Part shown: positions 28,325-35,768 of the stretch, piece by piece | How positions within the stretch are numbered: the stretch's first letter is position 1 | Layout of the letters: each line of letters starts with the position of its first letter | The notes under the pieces: generated by a model | Databases searched by the model: none | What the model saw: the letters and a program-made list of their open reading frames with translations, nothing else | What the model was told of the DNA's origin: nothing | DNA from: an uncultured Muribaculaceae bacterium | Lineage (GTDB): Bacteria; Bacteroidota; Bacteroidia; Bacteroidales; Muribaculaceae | Assembly: GCA_934555895.1 (NCBI GenBank) | Contig: CAKTFH010000006.1 | Coordinates: 14,851 to 78,850, forward strand | Reading direction: 5' to 3' | DNA length: 64,000 nt | Program-made: the position numbers and the translations under genes

Positions 28325-28332
28325 CAAAATTA
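28325..28332 (-). promoter_or_regulatory. -7 element for the glsA operon
   Basis: Minus-strand TAATTTTG, 44 bases before the glsA start. No clear -33 element. A matching plus-strand TAATTTTG for the divergent gene lies about 120 bases away. Confidence 0.5.
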
Positions 28333-28449
28333 ATCAATTCCAACCGTTTTTCACATATATGAAAGGTAAAAACTTCCGCCTACGGCACCTACATCCATGT
28401 TTTTTCGCACTTTGCATGCAAACGGCAATTGCATTGTCATCACAAATCA

Positions 28450-28457
28450 CTAATTTT
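28450..28457 (+). promoter_or_regulatory. -7 element for the DUF115 gene
   Basis: TAATTTTG, 27 bases before the start codon; an ATTG 18 bases upstream (28428-28431) may serve as the -33 element. Confidence 0.5.
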
Positions 28458-28483
28458 GCACAACACACTCATCACCCACAACG

Positions 28484-29338
28484 ATGCCAAAGCATACTGC
28501 CGACCGTATAGCCTCTGCAATCTCCACCGCAGGCGCCACGCTGAAATCGCTTGTCAAGTCAGCGCTTTCACCGCGGGGAGCCCGCATCAGGTCGTGCCAT
28601 CCCTCCGCGCCGCTCATAATACTGGCCAACGGACCATCGCTGCGCCGGAATATGGAACACGACATGCACCTGCTTGCCGCCTCCCATACGCTGGCGGTGA
28701 ATTTCGCCGCGAACACGCCGGAATTCTTTAAGGCGAAACCGCGCTACTACGTTCTGGCCGACCCGCACTTCTTTACCGGCGATTCCGACTCAAACGTGAG
28801 CCACCTACAGGAGAATCTCTCTAAAATCAACTGGCCGATGACACTGTTCGTTCCCCGCGGCGCTCGCCCAATGGAAGCCGTGACAGCCAACGGCAATATC
28901 ACTATAGAGCATTTTCCGTTCACGGCATTCGAAAGCACGCCGGGAGCCGAGCGGTTTGCATTCGACCGGCAGTGGGGGATGCCGCGCCCGCGCAACGTGC
29001 TCATTCCGAGCATCATGATAGGTCTGTGGCTCGGTTATGGGAAAATCTATATTCTCGGCGCCGACCACACCTGGACACAGACCCTGTCGGTCGACGACCA
29101 GAACCATGTGGTGAGCGTGCAGCCGCATTTCTATTCCGACAATGACCGCGAGCAGAAGCGTGTGGCATCCACCTACCGCGATGTGCGCATGCACGAGATA
29201 CTCGAGAGCTTCTCGATAGCCTTCCGCTCCTACCACGCCATAGAGCGCTATGCCCGCTCGATAGGAGCTGAAATCATCAACGCCACCCCGGGGTCGTTCA
29301 TCGACGCCTTTACCCGCGGCGCCCTTCCGGAAAAATAA
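28484..29338 (+). CDS. DUF115 / MptE-like protein
   Basis: Protein of the DUF115 group, related to the pterin pyrophosphokinase MptE and to the catalytic part of Maf proteins that move nonulosonic acids onto flagellin. The family entry stretch is LIILANGPSLRRNMEHDMHLL split around residues 44-64, with a nucleotide-binding GPS turn. Next come VLADPHFF and the YILGADHTW motif near 195-203. Length is 284 aa, with no signal peptide. It is divergent from the glsA-to-comF run that contains legB and neuB. A sugar-transferase role in the same pathway is an inference. Confidence 0.7.
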   Translation: MPKHTADRIASAISTAGATLKSLVKSALSPRGARIRSCHPSAPLIILANGPSLRRNMEHDMHLLAASHTLAVNFAANTPEFFKAKPRYYVLADPHFFTGDSDSNVSHLQENLSKINWPMTLFVPRGARPMEAVTANGNITIEHFPFTAFESTPGAERFAFDRQWGMPRPRNVLIPSIMIGLWLGYGKIYILGADHTWTQTLSVDDQNHVVSVQPHFYSDNDREQKRVASTYRDVRMHEILESFSIAFRSYHAIERYARSIGAEIINATPGSFIDAFTRGALPEK

Positions 29339-29359
29339 TCAAAAAAACGAAAAGCGAAA

Positions 29360-29959
29360 GTGTCCGACAGCTTCCTGACCATAGCATCCCCCTCAGAAGG
29401 AAAATATACCGAGAAAATGAGCCGTTTTCTCGCATTTGCACATCCGGTGAAAAGCGCCGCCGAGGCCAAGGAAATCGTAAAAGACTACGCCAACCGCTAT
29501 TGCGACGCCCGCCATGTGTGCTGGGCATACATGATAGGGCGCGCCCGCACCGAATTTCTGTGTAACGACAACGGCGAGCCGTCGGGCACCGCCGGCAAAC
29601 CGATTCTCGGTCAGATAAACTCATTCAACCTCACCGACATCGTAGTGGTGGTGGTGCGCTATTTCGGAGGAATAAAACTCGGCACCTCGGGACTCATCTC
29701 GGCCTATCGCGAGGCTGCCCGCGAAGCATTGTCGGCCGCGGAAATCATCGAATGCCACGAACAGACCGAAATCTCGTTCACATTCCCCTATCTGGCCATG
29801 AACGATGTGATGAAAGCGGTGAAAAATCCCGAAATCAAGATTGTGGAGCAGCAGTTCGACAACACCTGCACTATGCGCATAGCCCTGCGGGCCCACCTCG
29901 CCGAGAGCCTGAGCGCCCGCCTCGACGGAATCTCGGGTGTGTCGGTGCTGAAAGTTTAA
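29360..29959 (+). CDS. YigZ / IMPACT family protein
   Basis: Protein of the UPF0029 (YigZ/IMPACT) family, thought to touch translation regulation; exact function unknown. The core pattern is visible at about 50-110: HVCWAYMIG, NDNGEPSGTAGKPIL and VVVVRYFGGIKLGTSGLISAYREAA. A C-terminal alpha/beta domain (about 135-199) is present. The start is a GTG at 29360, 21 bases after the previous stop, because no ATG precedes the conserved part in frame. Length is 199 aa. It converges on the next gene with only nine bases between. Confidence 0.88.
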   Translation: MSDSFLTIASPSEGKYTEKMSRFLAFAHPVKSAAEAKEIVKDYANRYCDARHVCWAYMIGRARTEFLCNDNGEPSGTAGKPILGQINSFNLTDIVVVVVRYFGGIKLGTSGLISAYREAAREALSAAEIIECHEQTEISFTFPYLAMNDVMKAVKNPEIKIVEQQFDNTCTMRIALRAHLAESLSARLDGISGVSVLKV

Positions 29960-29968
29960 GAGGTTACA

Positions 29969-30754
29969 TTAAGGCTTCGCCAACCACAACGAGATGGTGT
30001 CGCGCAGCGTTGAATCGTTGCGGTTAAGGGCCCAGCCATGGAACTGGTTGAAGGATATGGCAAGCGACGCGTCAAGCGCGGGATAACGCTCAAGAAGCGG
30101 CTTGGCCACATGCTCGCTCACCACTACCCTGCTTACCTCCCCGAGAGCCGTGAGCACAATAAGCTGCTCCGATGAGTATTCCGCGTCTTCCTTTATGTAG
30201 ATTGTGTCGCCGATTTCATGCGACAGGTTCACCAGACGCGCAATATAGGGCGAACCTTTCGGCACCACCACTTCCTTTCCGGCAAGCCCCGGCTGAGTGG
30301 TAATAAGAGTAGTATCTTCGGCCAATGTAGTGTCGCGGCGCTGCACCAGCACCTGCCTATCGATGCCCACAGGGTCGACGAAAAGATATTTTTCCTTTAG
30401 CGCCGCAGTGGCGGGAATATCGCTTACCACAAGCTGATACCGTCCCTCGTCAAGTCCCTGCAAGGCCGTTTCGAGGCGTGTGAACGGATGGAAACGCAGA
30501 GGACACCCGTGACGGCCGGCCGCTTCCCTCAGCATGTTGTAATAAACTCCCGAGAGTGTATCTCCCGCCATGGTGGCTCCCATTGGCGAAATCTCGATGG
30601 CCACATTGAGCGTGTCGCCACCGGCCGAGAGCTCCGCACGGGGCGGCAGAGTGGGCCGCGAGCAGATGCGCAACGACGCCATGGCGCCCACGGCGAGCAG
30701 GAGCAGCAGTATATAAAGCGAGAGCGAACCCTTTTTCTGTGGCAGTCTTTGCAT
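29969..30754 (-). CDS. Solute-binding domain protein (SBP family 3, MltF N-domain-like)
   Basis: Single-membrane-span protein with a periplasmic substrate-binding fold. A hydrophobic helix at about residues 11-30 (LYILLLLLAVGAMASL) acts as anchor, followed by a family-3 solute-binding domain (about 45-255), with LNVAIEISPMG at the entrance and GRYQLVVSDIPATAALKEKY in the middle. It resembles the N-terminal module of the lytic transglycosylase MltF but has no transglycosylase domain. Ligand unknown; no ABC transporter genes are next to it. Its start is 43 bases after the porin stop on the same strand. Confidence 0.7.
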   Translation of the reverse strand: MQRLPQKKGSLSLYILLLLLAVGAMASLRICSRPTLPPRAELSAGGDTLNVAIEISPMGATMAGDTLSGVYYNMLREAAGRHGCPLRFHPFTRLETALQGLDEGRYQLVVSDIPATAALKEKYLFVDPVGIDRQVLVQRRDTTLAEDTTLITTQPGLAGKEVVVPKGSPYIARLVNLSHEIGDTIYIKEDAEYSSEQLIVLTALGEVSRVVVSEHVAKPLLERYPALDASLAISFNQFHGWALNRNDSTLRDTISLWLAKP

Positions 30755-30797
30755 GGCGGTACGGAGAAGAGAGAAATGACGGGAGTATGAAGAAATA

Positions 30798-32765
30798 TCA
30801 GTTGGCGAAATCGATGCTCACGCCGAGCTGGAAGCGGCGCGGGTTCATCGGGTAGTGAGGCATGGAGAAATACATGGTGCCGGTGAGGCCCTGGTTCACA
30901 TGCGACATCATGAGATAGAAGCGGGTCTTAGACAGCTTCATGTTGATGTAGGCGTTGACAAACGGATAGTCGCCTATGTCGATTGTCTCCTGATTGTAAA
31001 AGCCCATAGTGGCGGGCTGATAGCTCACACCCTTATATTTGGTAAAATAGTCGCAGTTGAGGCCGAGCTGCACATGGAGTGTTGCCACACGGAACATCAC
31101 ATACAGATTGCTGTAGAGCGCCAGTTGTGGCAGAGGAAGCACTTTGGCACGGCTCGAGGTTTGATAGGTAACGGTGTTGTCCCAGTGCACGGGACCGAAC
31201 TTGAAGTCCTGCTGCAGGGTGGCGCTGAACACCTGCACACTGCCTCCATGCTGGGCAGGCAGGCCGGCGGGGTTGAAATATATCAGATTCTGCACGTTCT
31301 CCACAGCGGCCGAAAGCGAAGTGTGGGTCCAGGGTATCATTATCTTTCCTCCGGCACGCAGCGAGCGTGTCTTCGAAAAGTCATTCTCCCACACGAAATG
31401 GTTGGAGCGCATGTGCTGCATCAGCCAGGGAGCGGTGATGTTGGTGAAATGTCCACCGGCTATCACCTGCACCGTGTCGCCGAACAGAGGCACACGGGTG
31501 TGTATATCGCCGTTCACCCTTATCTCGCCGGCAGCGGGTCCCACGAGCCCGAGCTCGCCTGTGACATTGTAGTTGAATATGCGGCCCTGCTGCTTGGTGA
31601 GCTGCGCGCCCACATAGAGCAGGTTCTGTGTCTCGGAAGTGAGCACTCCGGGATGAGGGTCGGCGGTAAGACCGTCGGGCAGTTCGCCGTCAGGCATCTC
31701 AACTGCCTCGGTCGACATGGCGTAGTGGCGCACCTCGTGGGCCACATAGGCAGCGAGGCCCGCTTTGGCGTATTTGTTGAAGCCCTCGAGTAGTGAGAGG
31801 CCCACGGTGTTGCGCAGCTTCCAGTATTTCTGCTCGTCTTCGGTGTAATGCGGGTTGAAATAAGTGTTGGGCCAGAACGATAGATTCTGGTCGCCATTCT
31901 GGTTGATGAACTTGTGGGTGCCGTCGTCGTATTTCAGCGTCCATATCACGCTTGTCACCGGCACGAGGGTGCGGTTCACCGTCGAGTCGTTCACCTGCTC
32001 CTCCTTCCAGAATCCCATCTTGTAGCGGCCGTTGAGAAACAGCCCAGTGCCCCTCACGCGGTTGAAAGCGCCGGTGAGGTTCACCGGTATATCCTTGGCG
32101 TTCACCGAGGTGTTGCCGCCCTGCACCGAAGCCGGATCGCGGATGAAGGCATCGTCGGTTATGCCGCCGTTTTCCTTCTCCAGAAGGTTGAAGTGATAGA
32201 AATTGCCCAAAAACTCAAAGCGCTCGCCGGTATACGACCCCGAAAATCCCCATGTGAAGTCCTTTGCCGCCTGATAGTCGTAGCTGCCCTTGGAATAGAG
32301 ATAGTCGACCATGGCGCCCACCTGCGTGCGCTTGTTGGCGTTGGCCGAGAAGATAGTCTGGAAATGGTCCTGCCCGTTTTCGCGGCCACCGCCGAAGTTA
32401 TAGCTCAGCAGGGTCATGGGTATGCGGGTGTTGTACCATTTGATGGTGCTTTCCGACGGGAGCCAGTGGCGCACGGCGTCGTGATAGTAGAAATCGCTCA
32501 TTTCGGGACGCTCCATGTATATCATCTGGCGTCCCGATCCGCAGTAATTGCCTGTGGCCGCATAGGCGTAGCTCACCTCCTGCGGCACGAAGCGCATCGA
32601 GTAGTTCTGGAAGAGCGTATCGATAGTGGCCGGTTCCCTCAGCCCGAGCGGATCGGTGGCCTTCCAGGCATAACCCGGCTCAAGCACGGTTTTCTTTGCC
32701 GAAACCGGAAGCATGGCGCACAGCAGCGCCGTTATGAATAAGGTAATTATATGCTGAAGTCTCAA
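30798..32765 (-). CDS. Putative porin (outer-membrane beta-barrel, Porin_10-like)
   Basis: Large outer-membrane beta-barrel protein of 655 aa. The signal peptide is residues 1-23 (MRLQHIITLFITALLCAMLPVSA). The remainder is rich in alternating aromatic/polar strands and ends in the typical C-terminal strand FQLGVSIDFAN, a barrel-insertion signal. It looks like the Bacteroidetes putative-porin family, whose substrate is unknown. A -7 element lies about 35 bases before the start. The gene's upstream side borders the integrated element. Confidence 0.8.
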   Translation of the reverse strand: MRLQHIITLFITALLCAMLPVSAKKTVLEPGYAWKATDPLGLREPATIDTLFQNYSMRFVPQEVSYAYAATGNYCGSGRQMIYMERPEMSDFYYHDAVRHWLPSESTIKWYNTRIPMTLLSYNFGGGRENGQDHFQTIFSANANKRTQVGAMVDYLYSKGSYDYQAAKDFTWGFSGSYTGERFEFLGNFYHFNLLEKENGGITDDAFIRDPASVQGGNTSVNAKDIPVNLTGAFNRVRGTGLFLNGRYKMGFWKEEQVNDSTVNRTLVPVTSVIWTLKYDDGTHKFINQNGDQNLSFWPNTYFNPHYTEDEQKYWKLRNTVGLSLLEGFNKYAKAGLAAYVAHEVRHYAMSTEAVEMPDGELPDGLTADPHPGVLTSETQNLLYVGAQLTKQQGRIFNYNVTGELGLVGPAAGEIRVNGDIHTRVPLFGDTVQVIAGGHFTNITAPWLMQHMRSNHFVWENDFSKTRSLRAGGKIMIPWTHTSLSAAVENVQNLIYFNPAGLPAQHGGSVQVFSATLQQDFKFGPVHWDNTVTYQTSSRAKVLPLPQLALYSNLYVMFRVATLHVQLGLNCDYFTKYKGVSYQPATMGFYNQETIDIGDYPFVNAYINMKLSKTRFYLMMSHVNQGLTGTMYFSMPHYPMNPRRFQLGVSIDFAN

Positions 32766-33057
32766 TATCGGGCTGTATTTAGTGATGTATCACGGCCACA
32801 AAGTTACAAAACTTTCTCTACCTTTCCGCCTCCTCCCCCCGATTTAATGAACATCATCGTTTTTTATATAAAAGGAAACAAGACGACATATTCCTATGTT
32901 GTAATTTTATACCATGAATATGAATATCGATTTCCCATGAGAAAAGAATATAACTCAACGCATAGAAAACCGATATAATTGGATATGGCTAAATATAAAG
33001 AATATCAATGATTTAGCGAATTAAGCCGTTTGATTGATTTGCCGTGTTTTCGACTGT

Positions 33058-33085
33058 TTTTCGCATTTAGTACACAATTAGTACA
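33058..33085. repeat. Proposed attL of the integrated element (GTAC-N7-GTAC)
   Basis: Contains GTAC at 33070-33073 and 33081-33084 with a 7-base spacer ACAATTA. Over 28 bases it matches the site at 40291-40318 at 21 positions in the same orientation. It lies 88 bases before the integrase start. The GTAC-N7-GTAC layout fits a tyrosine recombinase that cuts 7 bases apart, as known for the CTnDOT family, in which the spacer may differ between ends. Confidence 0.5.
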
Positions 33086-33114
33086 TTTCAGTTGTTAATA
33101 GATGTTGAGGGCAA

Positions 33115-33146
33115 TTTTCACGTTTCGCAACGTGTGGCTACCTTTG
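33115..33146 (+). promoter_or_regulatory. Promoter for the integrase
   Basis: TTTT at 33115-33118, 20 bases, TACCTTTG at 33139-33146; the start codon follows 27 bases later. Confidence 0.6.
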
Positions 33147-33173
33147 TTTTATAACAACAAAATTACTCAATAA

Positions 33174-34430
33174 ATGGCGAAAATCCAAACGCGAAATAAG
33201 CAGAATCCGAAGCTCCAGCAGTCCGAACTGAAAGACGGACGCGCAAGCCTCTATCTGGAATACTATCTCGGACGCACAGAATCCCCGGTGCTTGACGAGG
33301 ACGGAAATCAGGTATTCTATACCACCGGGGCGATGGCAGGAAAACCAAAATTCAAAGTCAAGCATGACCGCCGAAAAGAAAATCTGAATCTCTATATCTG
33401 GCTTCATCCCAGAAACCAAGAGGAAAGGATACAGAATAAAAACACTCTGGCACTCGCCGAGAAGATACGTTTTGAACGTGAGCAGGCGTTTCTTGAAGAC
33501 CGTGCCGGATACAGGCTGAAAAAGGACAGACAGACAAATTTTCTCGCCTATTTCAAGGAGAAATGTGAATCGGAGAGGTTCACTTACTATGTCCGAAAGT
33601 CAGTTGTCCAGACTTACAACCGTTTCATCCGTTTTCTCAAGGAAACACCGAGATACAGCAAGTATGACACATTCCTGCACATGGAAACCATAACCCCGGA
33701 ACTTGTCTTGAAATTCGCTGAATTCCTCCGTGCAAACGGAAAGGGAGAGGGCCCGAACAAAATGTACCATTATTTCAAGCGCATCGTGCTTGACGCGATA
33801 GAGGAAGGTCTGATGCGCGGCAATCCCTGCAAAGGCATATCCGTCAAACACGACCGCAATCAGGTTACAAAAGAGGTTCTCACTCTCGATGAAGTGAGGT
33901 CGCTTATCGGCACCCACTATGAAGGCGAACACAAGGAAGTCCAGCGAGCGTTCATATTCACTCTTTTCACCAGCACAAGATGGTGTGATGTGAAACTGCT
34001 CACATACGGGAATGTGGATGCCTCCACACGGACATTGCGGTTTAATCAGAAGAAAGTGGAATCAAGAAGCTCACACAGTGCCGTGTCGTTTCCGCTTAAC
34101 GATGATTTGCTTGCACTGATAGGCAAGCCTTCCGAGCCATACGACCCAAACGAACTGATATTCAAGCTTCCGAATTACTCGACCTGCAACAAGCATCTAA
34201 AACGGTGGATTAAGGAGGCAGGAATAACAAAATGGATTTCATGGCACTGCGGCAGACATTCATTCGCAGTCAATATGCTCGACAACGGTGTCAACATAAA
34301 GACAGTGTCAGAGCTTATGGGGCATTGCGGGATAACCACAACCGAAAAGTATCTCCATGTTTTCGACAAGCAGAAGATGGATGCAGTCAACAGCCTCGGC
34401 TCAATCGGTTTCGGAGCAGCTGAAACTTAA
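33174..34430 (+). CDS. Tyrosine-type site-specific recombinase (element integrase)
   Basis: Integrase expected to insert and excise the surrounding element. N-terminal arm-binding part (about 1-110), a SAM-like core-binding domain (about 120-215) and a catalytic domain (about 235-410). Catalytic residues are visible: R269 (TSTRWCDVKLL), K293/K294, H358 and R361 (WHCGRHSF), H384 (MGHCG) and the nucleophile Y393 (TEKYLH). The Arg-I context is TSTRWCD, where TGLRxSD is usual. The length of 418 aa matches Bacteroidales integrases. It has its own promoter, and a long non-coding spacer separates it from the next gene. Confidence 0.93.
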   Translation: MAKIQTRNKQNPKLQQSELKDGRASLYLEYYLGRTESPVLDEDGNQVFYTTGAMAGKPKFKVKHDRRKENLNLYIWLHPRNQEERIQNKNTLALAEKIRFEREQAFLEDRAGYRLKKDRQTNFLAYFKEKCESERFTYYVRKSVVQTYNRFIRFLKETPRYSKYDTFLHMETITPELVLKFAEFLRANGKGEGPNKMYHYFKRIVLDAIEEGLMRGNPCKGISVKHDRNQVTKEVLTLDEVRSLIGTHYEGEHKEVQRAFIFTLFTSTRWCDVKLLTYGNVDASTRTLRFNQKKVESRSSHSAVSFPLNDDLLALIGKPSEPYDPNELIFKLPNYSTCNKHLKRWIKEAGITKWISWHCGRHSFAVNMLDNGVNIKTVSELMGHCGITTTEKYLHVFDKQKMDAVNSLGSIGFGAAET

Positions 34431-34478
34431 AATCACTTATGTCAATCGCACTTTTCGCATTATCGGGTTGTTATTCGG

Positions 34479-34509
34479 TTGTGCAAGTGAGAATAAAAAG
34501 CTAACTTTG
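34479..34509 (+). promoter_or_regulatory. Promoter of the candidate small RNA
   Basis: TTG at 34479-34481, 20 bases, then a perfect TAACTTTG at 34502-34509. Confidence 0.65.
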
Positions 34510-34515
34510 CATACG

Positions 34516-34589
34516 GAATCGCAGTCAAAATAATTTTGATTGTGGATTTTAGTGGTCGGACATCGGGAGGGATACCCGGTGTCCTTTTT
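34516..34589 (+). ncRNA. Candidate small RNA of about 75 nt in the mobile element
   Basis: Transcription from the promoter above should start near 34516. The region carries a perfect palindrome (34525-34539, centred on one base) and ends in a strong intrinsic terminator: stem 34558-34567 with 34575-34584, then five T. There is no start codon with a meaningful frame. The interval is thus a complete promoter-to-terminator unit without a gene. The family is unknown; it may control copy, excision or transfer of the element. Confidence 0.45.
34558..34589 (+). terminator. Intrinsic terminator in the element spacer
   Basis: A 10-bp stem including one G-T pair (34558-34567 with 34575-34584), 7-base loop, then TTTTT (34585-34589). 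Confidence 0.8.
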
Positions 34590-34616
34590 CTTCTCATCGC
34601 CCGATTTCGCTCCACA

Positions 34617-34648
34617 TTTGCATAATTCAAAAATTTTTCGTATCTTAA
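34617..34648 (+). promoter_or_regulatory. Second promoter in the element spacer
   Basis: TTTG at 34617-34620, exactly 20 bases, TATCTTAA at 34641-34648 (a partial match to TAnnTTTG). The structured leader begins nine bases downstream. Confidence 0.5.
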
Positions 34649-34656
34649 TATAGCAA

Positions 34657-34741
34657 TCCGACAAGGGTATTAGTCATTTTCAGTCCGGCGACAGTCAAAC
34701 GCAGTCGCAAGGTGCTGAAAATTTGGATAATCCGTGTCGGA
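34657..34741 (+). ncRNA. Structured leader RNA candidate (three nested stems)
   Basis: Three nested complementary pairs: 34657-34663 with 34735-34741, 34677-34683 with 34715-34721, and 34688-34692 with 34704-34708. It begins at the expected start site of the second promoter and precedes an AAAGGAG ribosome-binding site and a 29-codon frame. This looks like a regulatory 5' leader. No known riboswitch class is recognised. Confidence 0.4.
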
Positions 34742-34770
34742 GTTGTAGTTTCGTCGCGCCGAAAGGAGAA

Positions 34771-34860
34771 ATGACCGCCGAAAAGAAAACGCAGGACGCA
34801 TGGCGGAATAACGCGGACAAAGCCGGACACTGCGAACCATCGCGGATTTCTCCTTGTTGA
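34771..34860 (+). CDS. Very short frame (29 aa) behind a strong ribosome-binding site
   Basis: ATG at 34771 is preceded by AAAGGAGAA, one of the better Shine-Dalgarno-like sequences in the window. The product begins MTAEKKTQDAWRNNADKAG and ends in Cys. No family is recognised. Its first 19 bases repeat a stretch inside the integrase gene (33364-33382), read there in another frame. It may be a leader peptide or a real micro-protein; evidence for translation is only the ribosome-binding site and position. Confidence 0.25.
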   Translation: MTAEKKTQDAWRNNADKAGHCEPSRISPC

Positions 34861-34873
34861 AAGTAACGGAGCA

Positions 34874-34972
34874 ATGGCAGCCGACGTGCCGGGCACAATG
34901 ATTAAAACCGCTATAATGATTACAGCGGCATCAGTGTTCCCCCTCTGCCGACCGCACCCTTGTGAAAGGTGA
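34874..34972 (+). CDS. Very short frame (32 aa), second of the tandem pair
   Basis: Starts 14 bases after the preceding short frame, behind an ACGGAGCA sequence. The product begins MAADVPGTMIKTAIMITAAS, has a hydrophobic middle and ends with Cys-rich CRPHPCER. No family is recognised. The tandem arrangement with a structured leader upstream is the main reason to list it. Confidence 0.25.
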   Translation: MAADVPGTMIKTAIMITAASVFPLCRPHPCER

Positions 34973-35005
34973 TTATCGCCGATATAATCAGGCAGATTCA
35001 AGACC

Positions 35006-35213
35006 GTTATCAACGCGGAGGAATCCGCACGCGATAACAGGCAGCCCCGTTATTGCCTTATATCCCGTGGCAAAAGCCGGGCATCAGAGCCGATATTTGA
35101 GTTAACTCAATATTGGCTACACTCGGCATAGCTCAAACAAGTTTGGCTCTGCCCTCATTGGCTCAATATTTCAGTGATTCTCGCCATTTTGCAAGCACAC
35201 GGACGAGTGTCCG
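35006..35213. repeat. Palindrome cluster in the mobile element
   Basis: Arms 35006-35011 with 35033-35038 enclose a second pair 35015-35019 with 35024-35028. A near-perfect 31-base palindrome centred on GTTAAC spans 35088-35118. A related GGCTCAATATTT lies near 35160, and a small hairpin is at 35200-35213. Possible sites for the element's HTH protein, or a replication or recombination locus. Confidence 0.45.
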
Positions 35214-35345
35214 ATATTAGTTTAACCGCCGACCTGCCTTATCCCTCCGGGTGTAGTCATGGGCTGGAAGGCACATATTAACCCTATTGACAACACCCCA
35301 CATCTGTATGATGACACCGCAAACGTTTTTAATCCTTAAAAGCCC

Positions 35346-35768
35346 ATGCCCGATGCGCTAAACAATCCCCAGACCACTCAAACATCCACAATCCGAATCA
35401 ACATGACTGACTTTTTACATCTCCCTTTGGTGGAAGTCCTCAAACTTCTCGTAAGGGGGTCGGTGGAGGAATATCTCGCCGAAAAGGAAGCCAATGCTTC
35501 CGCACGCGCCGTTAACACGGCAAACAACGAATGTGAATCACTTGACATGAAGGGGGCTTTGGAGTTCCTCAACTCCAACGGCTACCCGATAAAGAAAGGA
35601 CAGCTCTACAAGGAAACGAGCGCGGGAACCGTGCCGTTTCAGAAATTCGGCTCCAAGCTGCATTTCAGAAAGTCCGAGCTGTTGCAGTGGGCGGAGGCGC
35701 GCCTCATCGACGGAAACGCCGTCGGTGTACTCGTACCCGCCACAACAGGGAAAGGAGGGAGGCGATGA
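35346..35768 (+). CDS. Helix-turn-helix, excisionase-like DNA-binding protein
   Basis: Small protein of 140 aa with a MerR/excisionase-type DNA-binding domain in its second half. MKGALEFLNSNGYPIKKGQLYKETSAGTVPFQKFGSKLHFRKSELLQW (about residues 73-120) gives the helix-turn-helix and wing, and the wing strand precedes a conserved Trp. The first 55 residues are unlike known domains. It overlaps the next start as ATGA, so the two are translated together. A role in excision control or in regulating the following genes is inferred from family and position. Confidence 0.75.
   Translation: MPDALNNPQTTQTSTIRINMTDFLHLPLVEVLKLLVRGSVEEYLAEKEANASARAVNTANNECESLDMKGALEFLNSNGYPIKKGQLYKETSAGTVPFQKFGSKLHFRKSELLQWAEARLIDGNAVGVLVPATTGKGGRR

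Larger units (their letters stand above)
32766..33173. other. AT-rich junction between porin gene and integrase
   Basis: 408 bases without a gene. The porin promoter -7 element (minus-strand TAACTTTG at 32806 to 32799) lies at its left end. The region from about 32850 to 33050 is very AT-rich and shows nothing recognisable. The proposed attL (33058-33085) and the integrase promoter (33115-33146) follow. Confidence 0.6.
34431..35345. other. 915-base spacer of the mobile element with RNA-like structure
   Basis: No long gene. It holds, in order, a promoter-hairpin unit that looks like a small RNA (34479-34589), a second promoter (34617-34648) with a structured leader at its expected start (34657-34741), two very short frames (34771-34860 and 34874-34972), and a cluster of palindromes (35006-35213). 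The rest (35214-35345) shows nothing I can name. Confidence 0.6.

Noticed and set aside
33001..33120. CRISPR-like repeat (short AGTAC units)
   Set aside because: Only two copies with a 7-base spacer at each element end; this fits recombinase half-sites, not an array.
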